Assembly (NCBI RefSeq): GCF_000621505.1
Contig: NZ_JHYD01000037.1
Coordinates: forward strand, 1-64,000
DNA length: 64,000 nt
Source: Ruminiclostridium cellobioparum DSM 1351 = ATCC 15832
GTDB taxonomy: Bacteria; Bacillota; Clostridia; Acetivibrionales; DSM-1351
Direction of reading: 5' to 3'
Part shown: positions 28,511 through 36,278 of the stretch, piece after piece
How positions within the stretch are numbered: the first letter of the stretch is position 1
How the letters are laid out: the number at the start of each line of letters is the position of its first letter
Translations under genes and position numbers: made by a program
Notes under the pieces: generated by a model
Told to the model about the DNA's origin: nothing
The model's database searches: none
The model's input: the letters and a program-made list of their open reading frames with translations, nothing else

Positions 28511-29146
28511 ATGAAGATAGCAATTGTTACCGAATCAAGTTCGGCAGCTAAAAACTCAATGGTGGAAGCCGCTTTGAACAAGACAGGACATGAAATAATA
28601 AATCTTGGTATGTACGGTGTGGACGGTGAGCCGGCGGTTTCATATATTGATACCGGCTTTATGGGGGCATTACTCCTCAATACCGGCTGTGTGGATTTTG
28701 TAGTGGGAGGCTGCGGTACGGGACAGGGCTTTGTAAACGCCATAGTTCAATATCCCGGAGTAGTCTGCGGTCTTATTTCAGAGCCTCTTGACGCCTGGCT
28801 CTATGGGCAGATAAACGGCGGGAACAGTATTTCACTGGCGCTGAACAAGGGCTTTGGATGGGCTGGGGACGTAAATCTTGAGTTTGTCTTTGAGAAGCTT
28901 TTCAGTGTGGAATTCGGCACAGGATATCCGGTGCACAGAAAAGAGGTTCAGTCTGGAGCAAGAAAGCAGCTGGCTGCCGTATCAGAGCTGACACACCTTT
29001 CATTTGCCGAAATCCTGGGCAGGATGGATAAGGAATATTTAAAGAAGATATTGTCATATCCCGGCCTGAAGGAAGTTATGGAAAAAAATGCCGACGGAAC
29101 ATTGGCCTCAACAAAAGCTCTGTTTACTTTAATTAATACACTATAG
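28511..29146 (+). CDS. RpiB/LacA/LacB family sugar-phosphate isomerase
   Basis: The 211-residue protein is of the long RpiB/LacAB type. It begins MKIAIVTESSSAAKNSMVEA and contains CVDFVVGGCGTGQGFVNA with the active-site cysteine region and LISEPLDAWLYGQINGGNS. The family isomerises phosphorylated sugars by an enediol route. An AAAGGA site lies ~10 nt before the ATG. Standard RpiB is about 150 residues; the extra C-terminal ~60 are seen in a clostridial subgroup. Confidence 0.88.
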   Translation: MKIAIVTESSSAAKNSMVEAALNKTGHEIINLGMYGVDGEPAVSYIDTGFMGALLLNTGCVDFVVGGCGTGQGFVNAIVQYPGVVCGLISEPLDAWLYGQINGGNSISLALNKGFGWAGDVNLEFVFEKLFSVEFGTGYPVHRKEVQSGARKQLAAVSELTHLSFAEILGRMDKEYLKKILSYPGLKEVMEKNADGTLASTKALFTLINTL

Positions 29147-29172
29147 ACCGAAAGTAAAAGGAGAATTGGACT

Positions 29173-30261
29173 ATGAACGAATTTCAAACAAAACTTGAGA
29201 AGGTGAAGAGGTTCCTGGATGCAAAAGGTTTGGACGGCATAATTTTATCCAGAAGAGAATCCTTTTCCTGGCTGACCTGCGGAGCTCATGATTTTGTAGC
29301 CAAATTTTCAGAAACAGGAGTTGCCGACCTGATAGTTATGAAGGACAAATGCTATGTGGCAGCCTCCGAGATAGAGCGCTGCAGGATGATGGACGAGGAG
29401 ATAAAAATACCGGATTTTGAGCTTGTGAGTTTTGACTGGTACAGGGATAAAAATGATGTTATCGGCCAGTTGACCAGAGGCAGGAAGGTTGCCAGTGATA
29501 CGGGAAATTTCAATACGCCGAACCTTTGTGAAGATTTCAGAAGGCTGAGATTTTCTCTGTGCACCGAAGAAACCGGGAGGCTGGAGGAGCTTTGCAGCAG
29601 GACTGCAATTGCCGTACAGGAAACCTGCAGGGAAATATATGTGGGAGATACCGAACACGAAATAGCTGCAAACATCGGCAGCAAACTTATGAAGCAGGGG
29701 ATACAGCTGCCTGTCTGCCTCATTGCGGCCGACGGCAGGATTAAAAAGTACAGGCATCCCGTTCCTGCAGGAAATAAGGTGAAAAAATATGCTTTAGTTG
29801 TAGTTGGGGCCGAAAAGTACGGTTTGTATGTATCAATGAGCAGGATGGTGAGCTTTGGAGAACCTGATGACGAAATTCTGAGAAAACAGAAAGCCTGTCT
29901 GGAGGTTGATGCCGCTTTGATAAGGAATACCGTTGTTGGTGCCGGTGTATCCGATATTTTCAAAGCAGCTGTCAATAAATATGAAATGACAGGCTTTGCC
30001 GGGGAATGGAAATTCCATCATCAGGGAGGGGCGGCAGGGTACAGGGCCAGAGAATTCCTTGGGAACTTTGACACAGAGGAGCTGGTTCAGGAAAACCAGA
30101 TGTATGCCTGGAACCCAACTATTTCAGGAACCAAAAGCGAGGATACCATATTGGCAACCCCCCAGGGTCCCAGGATTTTGACCGAAATACCCGGCTGGCC
30201 TATGAGAAAGATAATAATTGACGGGCAGGAGATTATGAGACCGGATATACTTGTCAGGTAG
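29173..30261 (+). CDS. M24 peptidase-fold protein with lost metal ligands
   Basis: The 362-residue protein has a creatinase N-domain and pita-bread M24 domain. A canonical M24 protein of this window (53431-54621) has VDIG...HSDRT, GHGIG, ALEP and VEDT. Aligned with it, this protein reads VVVG with Val for the first Asp, Ser for the second Asp, HHQGG keeping the His, WNP with Asn for Glu, and SEDT keeping the last Glu. Three of five dinuclear metal ligands are therefore gone, as in metal-free creatinase. It is probably not an aminopeptidase. Being the last gene of the sugar cluster, it may act on a small metabolite. Confidence 0.85.
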   Translation: MNEFQTKLEKVKRFLDAKGLDGIILSRRESFSWLTCGAHDFVAKFSETGVADLIVMKDKCYVAASEIERCRMMDEEIKIPDFELVSFDWYRDKNDVIGQLTRGRKVASDTGNFNTPNLCEDFRRLRFSLCTEETGRLEELCSRTAIAVQETCREIYVGDTEHEIAANIGSKLMKQGIQLPVCLIAADGRIKKYRHPVPAGNKVKKYALVVVGAEKYGLYVSMSRMVSFGEPDDEILRKQKACLEVDAALIRNTVVGAGVSDIFKAAVNKYEMTGFAGEWKFHHQGGAAGYRAREFLGNFDTEELVQENQMYAWNPTISGTKSEDTILATPQGPRILTEIPGWPMRKIIIDGQEIMRPDILVR

Positions 30262-30350
30262 AATTTGACCTGTCTTGTGCCGGGAATATTTACATGCCGG
30301 AAGCTTGACTAAATTATACTCCATATATAGTATTAATTTGTGTGGTGTAA

Positions 30351-30380
30351 CCCGTTAATTTTTGTATTTTAAATAACGGG
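30351..30380. promoter_or_regulatory. Inverted repeat CCCGTTA / TAACGGG before AraC gene
   Basis: There are 7-nt perfect arms around a 16-nt spacer. A TATAAT follows at 30401-30406 and the GGAGGG ribosome site at 30414. The dyad sits where a regulator could cover the promoter of the AraC-GyrI gene, possibly as autocontrol. No convincing -35 was seen. Confidence 0.45.
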
Positions 30381-30428
30381 AATTTTAAATTAATATTCCT
30401 TATAATTGGATATGGAGGGAGAGCCGGA

Positions 30429-31265
30429 ATGGAATGGATTGAAAGACTTAACTCTGTTATTGACTATATTGAAGAGCATCTTGACACAGAAATAAGAAAT
30501 GAGGAAATAGGAAGGATAGTATTATGCCCGGTTGGACCGTTTCTGAGGACCTTCTCCTTATTGACCGGAATAACACTTTCCGAGTATATCCGGAGAAGAA
30601 AGCTTACCATGGCGGCTTTCGAACTCCAGTCCACCGACTGCAAAGTGATCGACCTTGCTGTGAAATACGGGTACGAATCCTCAGATGCCTTTTGTGTGGC
30701 CTTCAAGAAGATGCACGGTATTCCGCCGGCAAATGCACGGCAGCAGAATATCAAGCTGAAATCCTTTCCACGCTTGTCCTTTACATTAACCATTAAAGGG
30801 GATGCAGAAATGAATTATCGGGTTGTTGAGAGAGAAAGTTTTAGAGTTGCAGGGAAAGTGGTTAGGTCATCACTTGAAAACAATGTGATCCCGCAGTTCT
30901 GGGATGAATGCAAAAGGGACGGCACCATTGAAAAACTGCTTGAGGTGGGCATTGATACAAGTACTTATGGTATGTGTTTCGGCTATAACGAGGAAGGTTT
31001 CAATGATTACATGGTGGGTATTGAAACAGTTAAAGAAGATGCAGCCGGTTTAAAGACTGTAACTGTTCCCAGGTCCACCTGGCTGGTATTCGAGTCAGCA
31101 GGTCCCATAAATCCCACGCTGGGCAATACCTGGAGCAGAATTTACGGGGAGTTCCTGCCCCAGAGCATTTACAAACAGTCCTCGCTGCCAACGATAGAGA
31201 AGTATTTTACAAATGATGTGGAGTCCGGAGATTATCTGGTTGAAATCTGGATACCGGTGCTTTAA
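30429..31265 (+). CDS. AraC-family regulator with GyrI-like effector domain
   Basis: The 278-residue protein has an N-terminal AraC double HTH (residues ~8-107; ITLSEYIRRRKLTMAAFELQ; LAVKYGYESSDAFCVAFKK) and a C-terminal GyrI-like domain (~120-278; NYRVVERESFRVAGKVV; LVEIWIPVL) that binds small amphipathic ligands in Rob/BmrR-type proteins. It has its own promoter region and a shared terminator. It may control a nearby gene or a drug-response regulon. A link to the sugar locus is not evident. Confidence 0.9.
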   Translation: MEWIERLNSVIDYIEEHLDTEIRNEEIGRIVLCPVGPFLRTFSLLTGITLSEYIRRRKLTMAAFELQSTDCKVIDLAVKYGYESSDAFCVAFKKMHGIPPANARQQNIKLKSFPRLSFTLTIKGDAEMNYRVVERESFRVAGKVVRSSLENNVIPQFWDECKRDGTIEKLLEVGIDTSTYGMCFGYNEEGFNDYMVGIETVKEDAAGLKTVTVPRSTWLVFESAGPINPTLGNTWSRIYGEFLPQSIYKQSSLPTIEKYFTNDVESGDYLVEIWIPVL

Positions 31266-31276
31266 TTCAGAAAACA

Positions 31277-31310
31277 AAAATCCACCCGGATGCTATGAAG
31301 GGTGGATTTT
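31277..31310. terminator. Bidirectional terminator between AraC gene and ferredoxin
   Basis: AAAATCCACCC pairs with GGGTGGATTTT, giving an 11-bp stem with A-run and T-run on either side. It can end the plus-strand regulator transcript and the minus-strand ferredoxin transcript. Confidence 0.85.
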
Positions 31311-31331
31311 ACCTTGTGGTATCAATCTATT

Positions 31332-31523
31332 CTATTGTTCCAAATCTATAACGCTTACAGGACAGCCGTCTCTGGCGTCTTCAGCATCCTGTTCAAACTC
31401 TTCGGCGATATCGTCTTCAATGGTTTCGGCCTTGTTGTCCTCGTTCATGCTGAATACCGACGGACATATGGAAACGCATAATTCACAGCTGATGCAGCCA
31501 TCCTGATCTACAGATGCTCTCAT
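31332..31523 (-). CDS. Single-cluster [4Fe-4S] ferredoxin
   Basis: The 63-residue protein has Cys10, Cys13, Cys16 and Cys20 (GCISCELCVSICP) plus Cys54 (GCPVS). This is the pattern of Thermotoga/clostridial one-cluster ferredoxins, where one extra cysteine pair may form a disulfide. It is very acidic in the middle, as usual. It is a soluble low-potential electron carrier. Monocistronic, with a good AGGAGG site and the terminator at 31277. Confidence 0.93.
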   Translation of the reverse strand: MRASVDQDGCISCELCVSICPSVFSMNEDNKAETIEDDIAEEFEQDAEDARDGCPVSVIDLEQ

Positions 31524-31752
31524 AAATTACCTCCTGTTATTTTATTTCAAAGTTATTATTACATTAATTCCTGATAATATGCCTGTAATATGATTTTATA
31601 AAATGTGTATACAATATACTGCTTTTATATTGATTTTATAAAAAACTTGAGTTATATTAAAAATAATAAAACATACAAGTGGGCTGTAATGTCTAAAATG
31701 TGACAGGCCACCGGGATTATATAGCTACGGTACAGCAGATCCAGAGGGAAAA

Positions 31753-32613
31753 ATGATAAGCGGCATAGAGATTATTGACAGTCATGTACACACTTTCGCC
31801 AGTGATGAAATAGCGGGAAGGATAATATCTTCCTTTAACAAGCTTTATGATATTGAGTTCACAAATCCGGGAAACGGAACAATTGACAATGTTCTGGACA
31901 ATATGAAGACGGGTGGAATAGACCGCACTGTAATGGTTAACTTCGCTCCGCCCAGGATAATTCATCAAAACAATCTTTGGACACTGGAAACTGGAAAAAA
32001 TTCATGCGGAAAATTAATTCCCCTGGTAAGTTTTCATCCGGAAATGGAAGGAATATTGGTGGAACACCTTGAAAACTATATAAATATGGGTGCCAGAGGC
32101 ATAAAACTTCATCCTATGGCTCAGGGGTTTGACGTCAGGGATGAAAGGATGCAAAAACTTTATGGAAGCTGCAATGAAAAGCGTTTTGCAATATTAATCC
32201 ACTGTGGACGTGTTTCCAATGCCAGATTAAATGAATATTCTGATTTTGAATGTATATTGCCGGTTATTGAAAGATATCCCGACCTGCCGATAATTCTCGC
32301 GCACATGGCCGACGGCAGTGTTGAACAGTGTCTGGAAGTTTCAAAAAAATATAAAAACGTTTATCTGGATACATCGATTGTCATAACCGGTTATCCTGAA
32401 ATATTGAATGTCAATGAACCAAGCTGGCTTGATGATGGTGAAGTTACTTCAATAATAAATGAAATCGGTGCTGACAGGATTATATTCGGGTCGGATTTTC
32501 CCTGGGGAAGTCCCATACATGATTTAAAAAGGATTATGAATTTTAACCTTGATATAAGTCAGAAAAGACTGATTTTTAACGAAAACGCCAAAAGAATATT
32601 TCAGCTCGAATAG
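31753..32613 (+). CDS. Amidohydrolase family 2 TIM-barrel protein
   Basis: The 286-residue protein has IDSHVHTFA near the N-terminus (HxH metal motif), IKLHPMAQGF, LIHCGR, ILAHMADGS and IIFGSDFPWGSP (late His and Asp ligands). This family includes ACMSD-like decarboxylases and hydrolases. AGAGGGAA precedes the ATG. The substrate is unknown. It is followed 16 nt later by a small membrane protein gene, with which it may be co-transcribed. Confidence 0.88.
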   Translation: MISGIEIIDSHVHTFASDEIAGRIISSFNKLYDIEFTNPGNGTIDNVLDNMKTGGIDRTVMVNFAPPRIIHQNNLWTLETGKNSCGKLIPLVSFHPEMEGILVEHLENYINMGARGIKLHPMAQGFDVRDERMQKLYGSCNEKRFAILIHCGRVSNARLNEYSDFECILPVIERYPDLPIILAHMADGSVEQCLEVSKKYKNVYLDTSIVITGYPEILNVNEPSWLDDGEVTSIINEIGADRIIFGSDFPWGSPIHDLKRIMNFNLDISQKRLIFNENAKRIFQLE

Positions 32614-32629
32614 GAAAGAGGGTAGACAT

Positions 32630-32965
32630 ATGGGCAAATTGAAGCTCAAGAGTATTTTAACCCTGGCATACAGTGCTGTTCTATCTGTACTTTTTTGTCT
32701 GGCAGGATATCTGATTTCACTAAGGATTAGTTACAATTTTATTGAGACACTTTTTCTGATAGGACTTGTTCTGGTTTTAGCAGGGATTGTGATCATAATA
32801 TCCAAAAACCAGAATAGAACCACTGTGGTTGATGCAGCAGAACCAAAACATGACAAAGGCGAAATAACGGATGAAGGGACACGGTTGATTCTTCTTGGTT
32901 TAAACGGTTTCACATCCGTCTTCACAGGTGTCTTCCTGCTGGCTATTGATGCCTTTCTGAGATAA
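32630..32965 (+). CDS. Three-helix membrane protein (hypothetical)
   Basis: The 111-residue protein has helices near 10-31, 38-60 and 86-108. A charged loop of about 25 residues lies between helices 2 and 3. An AAGAGGGTAG site precedes the ATG. No family recognised. Spacing suggests an operon with the amidohydrolase gene. Confidence 0.7.
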   Translation: MGKLKLKSILTLAYSAVLSVLFCLAGYLISLRISYNFIETLFLIGLVLVLAGIVIIISKNQNRTTVVDAAEPKHDKGEITDEGTRLILLGLNGFTSVFTGVFLLAIDAFLR

Positions 32966-33082
32966 TTTTCAAATTACCGGGCTTTTAAAATACCTTGAAA
33001 ACACACCAGGAATATTTATTGTAAATACATTTTCTATTTTTGTATAAAATACAATATAGATATTTTTGGATGGGAGGTATTT

Positions 33083-33961
33083 ATGAAAAGACTATATCTA
33101 TCGATCCTATATGTGGTTATGATTTCAGTTTTGGTCAGCGGGACTATTTTATTCAGCAAGTCCCAGGCCAATATTAATAACAGTGCCTATTCACATAAAA
33201 TAAGCCCGGACAGTTCCGGTCCTCAGACCAGGTCCTTTGATGAAAGGGATTCCGTTAAAATTCAGAATGAACGTACTGCGAGAAGGCAGGAAAAAATAAA
33301 TGTATCCAATAATGCGGCAAAACTGGATTTAAAGGTGTATCTGACCGAAGACAACTATGGTCTTGTTACGCTGAAGCTTGACTATAAGCTTGGCGGCAGA
33401 CCGGTAACCGGCAATATCGATGCTTTTCAAATGAAGGAGATAAGAAATATCTTCGGATTCAGGGAAAAGTACCGAAACGGATATGATATAAAGCATATGC
33501 TGCTGAATGAGAAAATGAAGAGGCTTTACTTTGCCGTGGAGGGAAAAAATGAAGACAGGTTTTACCGTACAACTCTGTATTCCTACGACCTGGAGAACTC
33601 CCACCTGGAAAAAATCCATTATGATGTTGGAGTTTTTAAAGGTTTTGCAATAACACCTGACGGAAAATATAATGCCTGCTGGTATTCTGCCAGTCAGCAG
33701 AATATTCCCTGCAACGAGGAAGACAATGTTATAGTTTTTAACTGCAGGGATAACAAACAGATATTTGACAGCAGCAGGGATATGGCCAGGGATAAAAAAT
33801 ATTTGATAAGTGGGTTGTATGTATATAGTTTTGATTTTGTAAAATGGCGGGATAACCATACCTTTGAACTCAGCCGGGAAATCAGGGCAAAGGACGGAGC
33901 AGAAAAGGCAATAAAAAAATCCCTGCTGTTTGATTTGAACTCTCGAAAGGTCATAAAATGA
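33083..33961 (+). CDS. Exported or anchored protein with propeller-like C-terminal part (hypothetical)
   Basis: The 292-residue protein has a signal/anchor helix at residues 5-26 (LYLSILYVVMISVLVSGTIL). A low-complexity polar stretch is followed by beta-rich repeats such as LYFAVEGKNEDRFYRTTLYS, GFAITPDGKYNACWYSA and NVIVFNC. ITPDGKY is typical of TolB/propeller blades, so part of a propeller-like fold is possible. GGGAGG precedes the ATG. Function unknown. Confidence 0.7.
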   Translation: MKRLYLSILYVVMISVLVSGTILFSKSQANINNSAYSHKISPDSSGPQTRSFDERDSVKIQNERTARRQEKINVSNNAAKLDLKVYLTEDNYGLVTLKLDYKLGGRPVTGNIDAFQMKEIRNIFGFREKYRNGYDIKHMLLNEKMKRLYFAVEGKNEDRFYRTTLYSYDLENSHLEKIHYDVGVFKGFAITPDGKYNACWYSASQQNIPCNEEDNVIVFNCRDNKQIFDSSRDMARDKKYLISGLYVYSFDFVKWRDNHTFELSREIRAKDGAEKAIKKSLLFDLNSRKVIK

Positions 33962-34093
33962 ATAATTTCTTTTTATTTACCCGTCCAATAAGGCTTAATA
34001 CAGGTTAATACAAGCAGGACAACTTGTTTTCATCAACCAATTGGTGTATTCTTTTAGAAGTACGCATATTTTTTTCTTTTGGAGTGATGTTAA

Positions 34094-34693
34094 GTGTATA
34101 TTGTTGGACTCAACGGCAGCCCGAACATGGAGGGAAATACAAGCTTTCTCACAGGCAGGGTGCTTGAGGAATGTTCAAAGCTCGGAGCACGGACTATTTT
34201 ACTGGATATAGGAAAAATAATGGGTGAGCAGAAGTGCGGATACTGTACGGTGTGCTCAAATCCGTGTACAGGCAGCTGCTACAAAGGCACTTCACTGGAA
34301 GAAGCTTTTGAGCTTATGAAAAAAGCCGACGGCATTGTGATTGGAAGCCCCGTATACTTTGGAAGCGTATCGGCACAGCTCAAGGCGATGTTTGATAAAA
34401 CAAGAAAAGCCAGAGTGAACAAGTGGTTTTATAATAAGGTAGGGCTTGGAGTCAGCGTAGGAAATGCAAGATTCGGCGGACAGGAAGCTGCTCTGAAGGC
34501 AATGCACGATATGATGCTGGTCAACGGTATGATAATTGTGGGGGACGGGTATATTGACGATGACTGCGGGCACCACGGGGTATGTGCCATGAGACCTGCC
34601 AGGGAGGATGAAAACGCTGTGAAAAGGGCGGTTATTTCGGCAAAAAGAATGGTCGAAGTCTGCAAAGCCACAGAAGGAATACGGTTCAATTAA
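34094..34693 (+). CDS. Flavodoxin-like NAD(P)H-dependent FMN reductase
   Basis: The 199-residue protein begins YIVGLNGSPNMEGNTSFL, a phosphate loop for FMN, followed by CGYCTVCSNPCTGSCY and GIVIGSPVYFGSVSAQLKAMFD. These are typical of iron-sulfur flavoprotein or NADPH-dependent FMN reductase families. The cysteine cluster (CxxCxxxPCxxxC) may hold a compact [4Fe-4S]. The start is GTG at 34094 behind GGAG; the nearby ATG at 34087 is out of frame. Confidence 0.88.
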   Translation: MYIVGLNGSPNMEGNTSFLTGRVLEECSKLGARTILLDIGKIMGEQKCGYCTVCSNPCTGSCYKGTSLEEAFELMKKADGIVIGSPVYFGSVSAQLKAMFDKTRKARVNKWFYNKVGLGVSVGNARFGGQEAALKAMHDMMLVNGMIIVGDGYIDDDCGHHGVCAMRPAREDENAVKRAVISAKRMVEVCKATEGIRFN

Positions 34694-34778
34694 CCTGATA
34701 AAATAACAACTGTAGAGTTTCTTAATAATTCTACATAAACAAGAATTTAATTTTTATAGAATAAAATGGAGCAATTGT

Positions 34779-35549
34779 ATGCTGAATGAATTTTCAAGAA
34801 ATGAATTGATAATAGGAAAAGAAGGCCTTGAGAAGCTGCAAAACAGCAAGGTTGCAGTTTTTGGCGTAGGGGGTGTGGGCTCATACACCGTCGAGGCTCT
34901 GGTCAGATGCGGGCTGGGAAAAATTATACTCATAGATGACGACTGTGTCTGCCTTACAAATCTGAACAGGCAGCTGCACGCAACAAGGAAAACGGTGGGA
35001 AAACCCAAGGTTGAAGCTATGAGGGACAGAGTTCTGGAAATTAACCCCAGGTGTGAGGTTACAATTATACAGAAGTTTTATATGCCGGAGGTGGCCGAAG
35101 AGATACTGGATAAAAGCTGCGACTATATTGTGGATGCCATAGATACCGTGACAGCAAAAATTGACCTTGTCGTAAGGGCGAATGAGCTGGGGATACCGGT
35201 AATAAGCGCAATGGGAGCAGGAAACAAGCTTGACCCCACAAAGTTTGAGGTGTCGGATATATATAAAACTTCGGTGGATCCTCTGGCAAAGGTGGTCAGG
35301 AAGGAATTGCGCTTAAGGGGAATAAAGAAGCTCAAGGTGGTGTACTCAAAGGAGGAGCCGCGCAAGCCCGTTGAAACTGAAAGCTCCAGCTGCAGCGCAG
35401 GGTGCATCTGCCCGAAGGGGTCTACCAGAAAATGCACTGTCAAGCACCAGATTCCGGGAAGTCTGCCTTTTGTACCGTCGGTTATGGGTTTGATCATAGC
35501 CGGTGAAGTTATAAAGGATATTATCGAATGGGAGAAACAGCATGTTTGA
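34779..35549 (+). CDS. tcdA: tRNA threonylcarbamoyladenosine dehydratase TcdA (ThiF/E1-like)
   Basis: The 256-residue protein has nucleotide-binding GVGGVGSYTVEALVRCG, IDDDCVCLTNLNRQLHA and YIVDAIDT, the E1-like adenylating fold. The cysteine-rich segment (CSAGCICPKG) and ending VMGLIIAGEVIKDII match TcdA/CsdL. The enzyme cyclises t6A37 of tRNAs to ct6A using ATP. It overlaps the next gene by 8 nt. Confidence 0.92.
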   Translation: MLNEFSRNELIIGKEGLEKLQNSKVAVFGVGGVGSYTVEALVRCGLGKIILIDDDCVCLTNLNRQLHATRKTVGKPKVEAMRDRVLEINPRCEVTIIQKFYMPEVAEEILDKSCDYIVDAIDTVTAKIDLVVRANELGIPVISAMGAGNKLDPTKFEVSDIYKTSVDPLAKVVRKELRLRGIKKLKVVYSKEEPRKPVETESSSCSAGCICPKGSTRKCTVKHQIPGSLPFVPSVMGLIIAGEVIKDIIEWEKQHV

Positions 35550-36222
35550 GAAGCGTATAAATATATTTACCGGCCATTTCGGGAGCGGAAAGACCGAAGT
35601 TGCGGTCAATTATGCCCTGAAGCTTGCAGAGGCCCATTATAAGACCGCAATAGTGGACTTTGATATAGTAAATCCCTATTTCAGGACAGCCGATGCAAGG
35701 GAAGAACTGGAAAAGAACAACATCTGGGTTATTCTGCCCATGTATGCAAATACCAATGTGGATGTTCCGGCCATACCGTCCGAAATATACTCCCTCTTTC
35801 AGAAAAAGGAGTACAAGGCCGTTCTGGATGTGGGAGGAGATGACCTGGGGGCGAAGGCGGTATCCAGGTTTAAAGAGGAAATACTCAGTGATGATTATGA
35901 AATGTTTTTTGTCATCAACACAAGGAGGGGTATGACCGATACTCCTGAAAAAATTCTTGAGATGATAGCGCTGGTAGAAGACAGTGCCAATATCAAGGTC
36001 ACCAGGCTTATCAACAACAGCAACCTTCTTGAGGAGACCACTCCTGAAATTATTCTTGAAGGCAATGGAATAATTTTTGAGGTGTCTGAAAAGCTCGGCA
36101 TTCCACTGAGTATAACAGCAGGTCTGGAAGGGGTCATAAGCCGTCTTGAAAGCAGCAGGCTCAGCGGTTCCGAGCTGCTGCCGCTGAGGAAGCAGATTCA
36201 CCTGCCCTGGAACAGGGGCTGA
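35542..36222 (+). CDS. P-loop ATP-binding protein, CobQ/MinD-like
   Basis: The 226-residue protein has Walker A GHFGSGKTEVAVNYAL near the N-terminus and IVDFDIVNPYFRTADA, a deviant-Walker-like acidic segment. LDVGGDDLGAKAV follows. This fits SIMIBI-class ATPases, and similar stand-alone proteins are common in clostridia. It starts inside the end of tcdA, so it is translationally coupled. No clear function is known. Confidence 0.85.
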   Translation: MFEKRINIFTGHFGSGKTEVAVNYALKLAEAHYKTAIVDFDIVNPYFRTADAREELEKNNIWVILPMYANTNVDVPAIPSEIYSLFQKKEYKAVLDVGGDDLGAKAVSRFKEEILSDDYEMFFVINTRRGMTDTPEKILEMIALVEDSANIKVTRLINNSNLLEETTPEIILEGNGIIFEVSEKLGIPLSITAGLEGVISRLESSRLSGSELLPLRKQIHLPWNRG

Positions 36223-36278
36223 GGGCGGCAAGGGGAGCCCATTTGATACCTGAGCTTCCATAATGGAGGTAATATATC

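Noticed and set aside
18681-30261. Sulfoglycolytic transketolase (sulfo-TK) pathway
   Set aside because: Transketolase, an RpiB-like isomerase and a CoA-linked aldehyde dehydrogenase fit in part, but there is no GH31 sulfoquinovosidase, no sulfonate exporter and no sulfoacetaldehyde reductase. Aldolase and PfkB kinase are not needed by it.
19545-30324. Many open frames of 60-200 codons antisense to the sugar-locus enzymes
   Set aside because: All lie opposite genes with clear family motifs and lack start signals; judged to be shadow frames.
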